From Parvibaculum sp040882025 (GTDB taxonomy: Bacteria; Pseudomonadota; Alphaproteobacteria; Parvibaculales; Parvibaculaceae), in NCBI RefSeq assembly GCF_040882025.1, contig NZ_JBBECC010000193.1:1-11044 (forward strand): a stretch of DNA of 11,044 nt, in the 5' to 3' direction. The notes under the pieces are model-generated. The model was not told the DNA's origin and did not search any database. It saw only the letters and a program-made list of their open reading frames with translations. The position numbers were made by a program, and so were the translations under genes. Numbering within the stretch: the stretch's first letter is position 1; each line of letters starts with the position of its first letter. Below, piece by piece: positions 5,417 to 11,044 of the stretch.

Positions 5417-6226
5417 TCACGACGTCTGCTGCTTGCCCCGGTTCTGGATCCCCTCGCGCCGCGCGGCGATTTCCTCGGGTGCGACGGATTTGTTGGCGGC
5501 GTTGGAGAATTGCCGCTCGGTCTTCAGCGCGGTGCCGAAATCTTGCGCGAAGCCGTCATCGATCAGTTTCTTGTAGGCGGGCAGGCATTGCGGCACGACC
5601 GACAGCATGTCGTCGGCGAGTTTGCGCGCGGTCGGCAACAGTTCCTCGGCCGGCACGACACGGTTGACGAGGCCCCACTCATTCGCCTGCTGCGCGCTGA
5701 GGAAATTGCCGGTCAGCGACAATTCCTTGGCGCGGTAGATGCCGATGGCGCGGCTGAGCTTCTGGCTGAGGCCCCAGCCGGGCAGGATGCCGACGCGGGC
5801 ATGGGTGTCGGCGAAGCGCGCATTCTCCGAACAGATCAGCACGTCGCAGGCAATGGCGAGTTCGAAACCGCCGGTGATGGCGACGCCGTTGATCGCGCCG
5901 ATGACCGGGCCCGAAAAGCGGCCGATGGAAGTGACCGGGTCCTTGTCGCCGATGGTCGAATTGACGCCGCCCCCCGAACCATCGGGGCTTCCGCCGACTG
6001 CGCTGGCGTCGCCGCCCAGTTCCTTGAGGTCGAGCCCGGCGCAGAACGCCTTGCCGGCCCCGGTCAGGATCGCGACGCGGATGTTATCGTCGGCTTCAAG
6101 CGCCTCGAAGGTCTCGGCGATGGCGCGGCGCAGATCGCGCGACAGCGCGTTCATGGCGCTCGGGCGATTGAGCGTCACGGTGGCGACGGCGCCGGACTTC
6201 TCGACCAGGATGACGGGCTCGGACAT
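5417..6226 (-). CDS. Enoyl-CoA hydratase/isomerase (crotonase) family protein
   Basis: 269 aa, full crotonase length. The oxyanion-hole segments are present: FCAGLDLKEL (61-70) and GAINGVAITGGFELAIACD (110-128). E122 aligns with the first catalytic glutamate of rat mitochondrial hydratase. The second catalytic glutamate is replaced: FADTHARVG (138-146) has H142 where hydratases have Glu. A glycine-rich insert (71-89) follows the first oxyanion loop. The family hydrates or isomerises 2-enoyl-CoA thioesters in fatty-acid or aromatic catabolism. With one acid/base residue changed, this member may instead be an isomerase, hydrolase or specialised hydratase. GAGGAG about 8 nt upstream supports the start. 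It lies 77 nt downstream of the DUF819 gene on the same strand and may share its transcript. Its 3' end converges on the retron. Confidence 0.9.
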   Translation of the reverse strand: MSEPVILVEKSGAVATVTLNRPSAMNALSRDLRRAIAETFEALEADDNIRVAILTGAGKAFCAGLDLKELGGDASAVGGSPDGSGGGVNSTIGDKDPVTSIGRFSGPVIGAINGVAITGGFELAIACDVLICSENARFADTHARVGILPGWGLSQKLSRAIGIYRAKELSLTGNFLSAQQANEWGLVNRVVPAEELLPTARKLADDMLSVVPQCLPAYKKLIDDGFAQDFGTALKTERQFSNAANKSVAPEEIAARREGIQNRGKQQTS

Positions 6227-6303
6227 GGGGTTTCTCCTCGATGGAATGGCTTTGCGGCAGTTCTATCGGGATCGGGAGAGGGGAGCAAATGGGCGCCGCT
6301 TCC

Positions 6304-7446
6304 TCACCCCAGCCATTGCGTCAGCGCGACGCCGATGAAATTGGCGACCGCATAGCCGAGCACGCCGAACATGACGCCGGGCGTGACAAGCCCGTGCCAG
6401 CGCTTGCCGGCGGCCATGGCGGCCGCTGTGGCGGGGCCGACGGCGACGGTGTTGGAAATGACGAGCGCCTCGGCGAGATCGATGCGGAAGAGTTTCGCGC
6501 CCGCGAGCACGACGGCGATGTGAACGGTGGCCATGATGAAGACGAAAAGGAAGATCGGCATCGCCGTCTCGACCATCAGCACGATGTCGGCGGCAGCGCC
6601 GATGACGCCGAAGAAGAGATACATGAAGAACATGCCGAGCGTGAAGCCGCCTTCGAGCCGGTGCATCTGCGCGGGGAAGATGTTGGCGATCAGGAGTGCG
6701 TTGACGGTGACGAAAAGGACGCCGTATTGCGGGATGCCGAAGAGCGCGGCGGTTTCGAAGCCGACGAAACAACAGGCGGCGGCGAGGAAAAGCTGCAGCG
6801 CCAGTGCGCCCATGTCGAGCACGGGCTTTTTCTCTTCCTCCGGATGCTCATGCGCGTGCACCTCTTCCTCGATGATCTTCGAGGGGATGAGGCGCGCGAG
6901 CCAGGCGACGCCGGGCAGCATCAGCAGGAAGGCGATGAAGAAGGCGGCCATCACATTGTCGGCCGCGGCGGTTGCCGCCGTCAGCGTACCGTCGGCGATA
7001 AGGCCGTTCGCGGTCGAGACGGCGGCAAAATTCATCGAGCCGCCGATCCAGCTCGCGCCGAGCGCGCCGGCGACCATGTGTCCCGAGGGGCCCATGTCGA
7101 CGAGCGCGAAGCCCACAAGGACGCCCGCCACCGTGCCGATGACGGCGATGACGAAAGCCAGCAGCATCTTGCCGCTTTCGGGCAGGATCTTTTTCATATC
7201 CGCCTTGAAGAGGAGGAGCGGGATCGCGAGCGGCACGACGTAAGCCCAGACCATGTCGTGAAACGGCGAGGCAAACGGCACGATGCGCAGATTGGCCAGC
7301 AGCATGCCGGCGAAGATCGTCAGGATGACGCCGGAAATCCATTGGCCGAGGCGCGTGCGCTCCGACCAGAAGCCGAAAGCGGCAAGCCCCAGAAAGGCGA
7401 AGAGGAGGCCGAACATGTTGTCGGCGGCGATCAGCGGCAGGTTCAT
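6304..7446 (-). CDS. DUF819 family integral membrane protein
   Basis: 380 aa, mostly hydrophobic, with about ten predicted spans by eye. The family (e.g. Bacillus YjcL) has no firmly established function; a transporter or exchanger fold is commonly presumed. Visible hallmarks are the small-residue motifs GASWIGGSMNFAAV (130-143) with AADN (161-164), and SNTVAVGPATAAAMA (331-345). These sit in the two halves and suggest an inverted-repeat transporter architecture. Residues about 190-207 form a charged, histidine-containing cytosolic or external loop (EEEVHAHEHPEEEKK) that could bind metal. The ATG is preceded by GGGGAG with 7-nt spacing. It lies 67 nt downstream of the LpxR-like gene on the same strand, so co-transcription is plausible. 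Confidence 0.85.
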   Translation of the reverse strand: MNLPLIAADNMFGLLFAFLGLAAFGFWSERTRLGQWISGVILTIFAGMLLANLRIVPFASPFHDMVWAYVVPLAIPLLLFKADMKKILPESGKMLLAFVIAVIGTVAGVLVGFALVDMGPSGHMVAGALGASWIGGSMNFAAVSTANGLIADGTLTAATAAADNVMAAFFIAFLLMLPGVAWLARLIPSKIIEEEVHAHEHPEEEKKPVLDMGALALQLFLAAACCFVGFETAALFGIPQYGVLFVTVNALLIANIFPAQMHRLEGGFTLGMFFMYLFFGVIGAAADIVLMVETAMPIFLFVFIMATVHIAVVLAGAKLFRIDLAEALVISNTVAVGPATAAAMAAGKRWHGLVTPGVMFGVLGYAVANFIGVALTQWLG

Positions 7447-7513
7447 GAAGGCGCTCCCCGGGGGCGTTCGATTCGTCAGCGCCCATCATGCGGAGGCTGC
7501 CGGGGAAGGCAAG

Positions 7514-8599
7514 CTACAGCGCGAAGTTGACCGAGACCGAACCGAACTGGTCGGGTTTTGCCTGTCCTTCATATTCGCGGCTGCGGAACACATGGGTGAA
7601 GGCGACCCGCGTGTCCCAGACCACGAAAACCATGCCGAGTTTCGCGTCATAGACGAAATGGCGCTTCTGGACGCTCGGGCTGTCGCGGAACGTGTTGCCG
7701 TCGAGAAAGATGTCGCGCGCGATGCCGCGGCCCTCGAAGCCGGCGAAGAGATAGCAACTGCAGCCCGTATCCGCCGGCTCGAACCATTCCGAGCCGCCGA
7801 CGCCGGGATAGATGCGCGTCGGGCCGAAATCGTTGGGGAGCGACGGGCCGACACGGAAGGTGCCGCCGAACCCCGCATAGGTCTGCACATTGCCGAGCGA
7901 GATGATCGTGTAGGGGATGATGTCGGTTTCGAGGCCGATGATGTCCGGTGTGGCGAAGGTGGAACTCCGCCAGGCGCGCTCGAAGCTCAGATTGAGGCCG
8001 ATCTCGTTTTCGATCTGGTTGTCCCAGCCATTGGCTTCGTCGGCGCCGATGAGATTGTGCCACTCGTTCTGCACGAACTCACCTTGCGCGGCCGGGCCGA
8101 CCACGCCGAGATCGAGTTTCCACTGATCCTGCCACGCCTCGCCCGTGATCGTGCTCGAGCGGACGCTTTGCAGCGAGAAGGTCGTGTGGAGCCATGCCGC
8201 ATAGGGCCGGTCGTTCGGCTGGGGCAGCGTCGTCATGGTGTCGTCGGGCGTGAAGATCGCGTGGCCGAGCGCGACTCCGAAGCGGTGGCTCTTGTAGTCG
8301 AAATTGCCGGTCGGAAAGACCAGCGAATAGAAGGGCGGCGAGGAAAATTCCGTAAGCCATCCCGACAGGTTCCGCTGTGGCCGCGACAGCCAGGCGACCT
8401 GCAGCCCGTTCGTATAATGGCGATCGGAATTGGCAAAATTGGCGAAGAGGTCGTTTTCGACCTGGAAAGTGAGGAACGAACGGCCGGTATCGGCCTCCGC
8501 CGCCACCTCTTCCGCCTCGTTCTCCGCCGCGGATGCCGCCGGCATGCCCGCCGCGACGGCGCCGAAAAGAGCGGCCGCACCGATCAGGAAAGCTCTCAT
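7514..8599 (-). CDS. LpxR-like outer-membrane lipid A deacylase family protein (DUF2219)
   Basis: 361 aa. An N-terminal signal peptide (about 1-24, ending ASA-AE) is followed by a short acidic linker and a beta-barrel rich in alternating aromatic strands. The LpxR active-site signatures are visible: ENDLF (48-52), DRHYTNG (59-65), DRPYAAWL (130-137), and LGVVGPAAQGEFVQNEWH (164-181), whose H181 matches the catalytic histidine. LpxR removes the 3'-acyloxyacyl chain of lipid A in a calcium-dependent reaction. The metal-binding and catalytic positions look preserved, so an active outer-membrane lipase is likely, although the lipid substrate is inferred. CGCSCY-like cysteines (about 284-287) sit in a loop. 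The ribosome site is weak (GAGG, 10 nt from the ATG). The gene is divergent from the acyl-CoA synthetase. Confidence 0.85.
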   Translation of the reverse strand: MRAFLIGAAALFGAVAAGMPAASAAENEAEEVAAEADTGRSFLTFQVENDLFANFANSDRHYTNGLQVAWLSRPQRNLSGWLTEFSSPPFYSLVFPTGNFDYKSHRFGVALGHAIFTPDDTMTTLPQPNDRPYAAWLHTTFSLQSVRSSTITGEAWQDQWKLDLGVVGPAAQGEFVQNEWHNLIGADEANGWDNQIENEIGLNLSFERAWRSSTFATPDIIGLETDIIPYTIISLGNVQTYAGFGGTFRVGPSLPNDFGPTRIYPGVGGSEWFEPADTGCSCYLFAGFEGRGIARDIFLDGNTFRDSPSVQKRHFVYDAKLGMVFVVWDTRVAFTHVFRSREYEGQAKPDQFGSVSVNFAL

Positions 8600-8740
8600 C
8601 TATGCGAAACCTCGTGAAAAGCGCGGACGGGAACTCCGCGAAGTGGCTTGACGCCGGGGAGCCCCCGCCTGTCCAATATGGCAAAGGCAAACTGCAAACC
8701 AAAAAAGGCGCCAGCAAGGCGCTTCAGGGGAGGAATTCGG
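8600..8740. other. Divergent intergenic region between LpxR-like gene and acyl-CoA synthetase
   Basis: 141 bp that must hold both promoters. TTGACG at 8648-8653 is a fair plus-strand -35, but no -10 at normal spacing follows it (CAATAT comes about 20 nt later). A small hairpin, AGGCGCC (8706-8712) with GGCGCTT (8718-8724), lies 2 nt before the synthetase Shine-Dalgarno GGGGAGGA (8727-8734). On the minus strand the same hairpin is followed by six T residues. Confidence 0.3.
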
Positions 8741-10321
8741 ATGGCGGTTGCGGAAGCGACGCCCGTATGGAGCCGCGAGGACGCGGCGGCGGCGGGCATG
8801 GTGGTGGCGTGGCACGCGGCGCAGGCGCCTGAAAGGCCCGCGATTTTTTCCGAGGCCGGCAACCGGACCTATGGCGAGCTCAACGCCAACGCGAACCGGT
8901 TGGTCGGGGCGCTCAGGCGGGCGGGCCTCAGGGCCGGCGACGCGGTGGCACTGCTCTGTTCCAACCGCCCGGAATTCGCCGAGACGGTGGCGGCCTGCCA
9001 GCGCGGCGGCTTTCGCCTGACGCCGGTCAACTGGCACCTCAAGGGCTCGGAAGTCGCCTATATCGTCGACAATTGCGAGGCGAAGGCCTTCATCGCCGAT
9101 GCGCGCTTCCCGGCCTCGGCCGCCGAAGCCGCGGAGAAGGCGCCGGGCCTGATCGCGAAGCTCGCGGTCGGCGGCGCGCTGCCGGGCTTTACCCTCTATG
9201 ACGCGGCGCTCGCGGCGGAGGAGGGGAGCGATCTTGTCGACCCGGTGCTCGGTACACAGATGATGTATACCTCGGGCACGACCGGTCACCCGAAAGGCGT
9301 CTATCGCCGTCAGGCCGTGCCCCCCTCGCCGCTGCTGGTGAAACTGACCGAGACGGCCGCCTTTCGCGAGGGCGACCTGGCGCTCGTCACCGGCCCGCTC
9401 TATCACGCAGCACCCCTGGCGCTCAATCTGAGCTTTCCGATCAATTCCGGCGTCGGCTGCGTGCTGATGGATAAATGGGATGCGGAAGAAACGTTGCGTC
9501 TCGTCGCCGAATACCGCATCACGCACACCCATGTCGTGCCGACCATGCTGCACCGGATGCTGCAACTGCCGGAGACGACCAAGGCGAAATACGATACGTC
9601 GTCCTTGCGCTGGATATTGCACGGCGCGGCGCCCTGCCCCGCGCATGTGAAGGAAGGGTCCATCGCCTGGTTCGGTCCGGTGGTGTTTGAATATTACGCG
9701 GCGACTGAAGGCGGCGGCATTTTCGTCGACAGCCATGAATGGCCGGCGAAGAAGGGTACGGTCGGCAAGCCGCTGCCCGGCGTCGTCGTCGAGGTGCATG
9801 ACGAGGACGGCAAGCCGGTGAAGCCGAACGATGTCGGCACGATCTATTTCAAGGCGCCCGATACCGGCCGCTTCGAATATTTCAAGGCGCCCGAAAAGAC
9901 CGACGGCGCCTATCGCGGCGATTTCTACACCATGGGCGACATGGGCTTCATCGACGAGGACGGATTTCTGTTCCTCACCGGCCGCAGCGCCGAGGTCATC
10001 ATCTCGGGCGGCGTCAACATCTACCCGGCCGAAATCGACCAGGAGATTTTGAAACATCCAGCCGTCGCCGATGCGGCCGCGGTCGGCGTGCCGAACGAGG
10101 AATGGGGCGAGGAGGTGAAGCTCGTCGTCGAGTTGAACGAGGGCTACAAGCCCGACGCGGCGATGGCAAAGGAACTGCTCGCCTTCGCGGCCGACAATCT
10201 GCCCGGCTACCAGCGTCCGCGCTCGGTCGACTTTATGCAGGAACTGCCGCGCATGCCGTCCGGCAAGGTGCTCAGGCGCACGATCCGCGACGCCTATTGG
10301 CAGGGCGACAAGAAAATCTGA
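8741..10321 (+). CDS. Acyl-CoA synthetase (AMP-dependent ligase, ANL superfamily)
   Basis: 526 aa from ATG 8741. An upstream in-frame ATG at 8648 is rejected because GGGGAGGA lies 6 nt before 8741 and similarity to the family begins here. It activates a carboxylic acid with ATP and CoA through an acyl-adenylate. Motifs in order: the P-loop YTSGTTGHPKG (176-186), the A5 motif YYAATEGGG (318-326), YTMGDMGFIDEDGF (396-409) with ribose-binding D400, the hinge region TGRSAEVIISGG (413-424) with R415, and PRMPSGK with catalytic lysine K509. All key residues are present, so it is probably active. Chain length or substrate class cannot be read reliably from the sequence; medium or long fatty acids or aromatic acids are possible. 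The next gene starts 22 nt downstream with its own ribosome site, so the two form an operon that supplies and then oxidises acyl-CoA. Confidence 0.92.
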   Translation: MAVAEATPVWSREDAAAAGMVVAWHAAQAPERPAIFSEAGNRTYGELNANANRLVGALRRAGLRAGDAVALLCSNRPEFAETVAACQRGGFRLTPVNWHLKGSEVAYIVDNCEAKAFIADARFPASAAEAAEKAPGLIAKLAVGGALPGFTLYDAALAAEEGSDLVDPVLGTQMMYTSGTTGHPKGVYRRQAVPPSPLLVKLTETAAFREGDLALVTGPLYHAAPLALNLSFPINSGVGCVLMDKWDAEETLRLVAEYRITHTHVVPTMLHRMLQLPETTKAKYDTSSLRWILHGAAPCPAHVKEGSIAWFGPVVFEYYAATEGGGIFVDSHEWPAKKGTVGKPLPGVVVEVHDEDGKPVKPNDVGTIYFKAPDTGRFEYFKAPEKTDGAYRGDFYTMGDMGFIDEDGFLFLTGRSAEVIISGGVNIYPAEIDQEILKHPAVADAAAVGVPNEEWGEEVKLVVELNEGYKPDAAMAKELLAFAADNLPGYQRPRSVDFMQELPRMPSGKVLRRTIRDAYWQGDKKI

Positions 10322-10343
10322 AAACCGAAAAGGGGAGGACGAA

Positions 10344-11044
10344 ATGGCGGGCATTTGCGAAGGCCGCGTGGTGATCGTCACCGGCGGCGCGCGTGGGCTG
10401 GGCCGCGAATATTGCCTCGAATATGCGCGGCAGGGCGCGAAACTGGTGGTCAACGATCTCGGCGGCGCGCGCGACGGCGAAGGGCGCTCGGCGGGACCGG
10501 CACAGGACGTCGCCGACGAGATCAAGGCGATGGGCGGCGAGGCGGTGGCCAATGGCGACGACGTCTCCGACTGGGACGGCGCCAAACGCATGATCGACCA
10601 GGCGATCTCGACCTATGGCACGCTCGACGTGCTGGTCAACAATGCGGGCATCCTGCGCGACCGCATGGTCTTCAACATGACGATCGACGAGTGGGATGCG
10701 GTCATCAAGGTGCATTTGCGCGGCACTTTCTGTCCGATGCGTCACGCGGTCGGCTATTGGCGCGAACGCGCCAAGGCCGGCGAGCAGAACGATGCGCGCA
10801 TCATCAACACGACCTCGGTGTCGGGCCTCTTCTGCAATCCGGGGCAGACCAATTACGGTGCGGCGAAAGCCGGCATCGCCTCGCTGACGCTGATCGCGGC
10901 AAAGGAACTGATCCGCTACGGCGTGACCGCGAATGCGATTTCGCCGGGCGCGCTGACGCGGCTGACCGAAGATCTCGGGCCGCCGCAGGAAATAAAGCCC
11001 GGCGAATGGAATCCGCGCGATCCGTCCAACGTCGCGCCCATCGT
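10344..11044 (+). CDS. Short-chain dehydrogenase, MFE-2-like 3-hydroxyacyl-CoA dehydrogenase (3' partial)
   Basis: 233 codons are visible; the gene continues past the window. It shows the SDR hallmarks TGGARGLG (13-20, dinucleotide binding), NNAG (99-102), and the catalytic set S158, Y171, K175 (YGAAK). The stretch VVNDLGG (35-41) with D38 indicates NAD+ rather than NADP+ preference. This motif, the following acidic/glycine insert and NNAGILRDR are characteristic of the (3R)-hydroxyacyl-CoA dehydrogenase unit of peroxisomal MFE-2 (HSD17B4) and its bacterial relatives. The likely reaction is oxidation of a 3-hydroxyacyl-CoA to 3-ketoacyl-CoA in beta-oxidation or steroid side-chain-like catabolism. 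AGGGGAGGA (10331-10339) precedes the ATG, 22 nt after the acyl-CoA synthetase stop, so the two are co-transcribed. Exact substrate is unknown. Confidence 0.88.
   Translation, partial: MAGICEGRVVIVTGGARGLGREYCLEYARQGAKLVVNDLGGARDGEGRSAGPAQDVADEIKAMGGEAVANGDDVSDWDGAKRMIDQAISTYGTLDVLVNNAGILRDRMVFNMTIDEWDAVIKVHLRGTFCPMRHAVGYWRERAKAGEQNDARIINTTSVSGLFCNPGQTNYGAAKAGIASLTLIAAKELIRYGVTANAISPGALTRLTEDLGPPQEIKPGEWNPRDPSNVAPI

Noticed and set aside
6241..7530. 429-codon plus-strand frame rich in Glu/His/Arg opposite DUF819
   Set aside because: The minus strand encodes a convincing membrane protein. The plus frame is low-complexity with no family match that I can see.
8648..8740. 31-codon N-terminal extension of the acyl-CoA synthetase
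   Set aside because: The strong ribosome site GGGGAGGA lies just before ATG 8741, and the extension has no ANL similarity.
8600..10591. 663-codon minus-strand frame opposite the acyl-CoA synthetase
   Set aside because: The synthetase has all ANL motifs; the antisense frame has none.

Overview
The window looks like alphaproteobacterial chromosome, most like a Parvibaculum-type Rhizobiales genome. That guess rests on high GC, strong C/G third positions, and a mix of acyl-CoA metabolism genes, an LpxR-type outer-membrane lipase and a GH17/GT2 glucan enzyme. No 16S or other marker is present, so the genus is only a guess. A low-GC island at about 3.64-5.39 kb interrupts this ordinary backbone and is the main item of interest.

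Layout. Positions 1-1576 (minus strand, runs off the left edge) encode a membrane GH17 glucosidase/transglycosylase domain fused to a GT2 glycosyltransferase. Positions 1781-3538 (minus) encode an amidohydrolase of the N-acyl-D-amino-acid deacylase family that lacks two of the usual zinc histidines. Positions 3640-5386 (plus) hold a complete retron-like locus. In order it has a 23-bp operator-like palindrome, a weak promoter, a chain of RNA hairpins (candidate msr-msd), a 51-codon ORF for an arginine-rich hydrophobic peptide, a small XRE-type helix-turn-helix (HTH) protein, and a retron reverse transcriptase carrying NAxxH, YADD and (V/I)TG motifs. The minus strand then resumes with a crotonase-family enzyme (5417-6226), a DUF819 membrane protein (6304-7446) and an LpxR-like outer-membrane protein (7514-8599). 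Divergent from these on the plus strand are an acyl-CoA synthetase (8741-10321) and, 22 nt later, an MFE-2-like short-chain dehydrogenase that runs off the right edge.

How the genes may work together. The crotonase, the ligase and the dehydrogenase fit fatty-acid or xenobiotic acyl-CoA catabolism: activation, hydration or isomerisation, then 3-hydroxyacyl-CoA oxidation. The retron has the gene content of the HTH-associated retrons (type VI in the published classification, from memory), for which no obvious effector gene is annotated. The short peptide ORF here is a strong candidate for that missing effector. Its Shine-Dalgarno lies in one arm of a long hairpin and its start codon in the loop of another. 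This suggests that the retron RNA represses toxin translation and that reverse-transcribed DNA relieves it, a model inferred from sequence only. The msr-msd boundaries and the a1/a2 pairing could not be fixed by eye.
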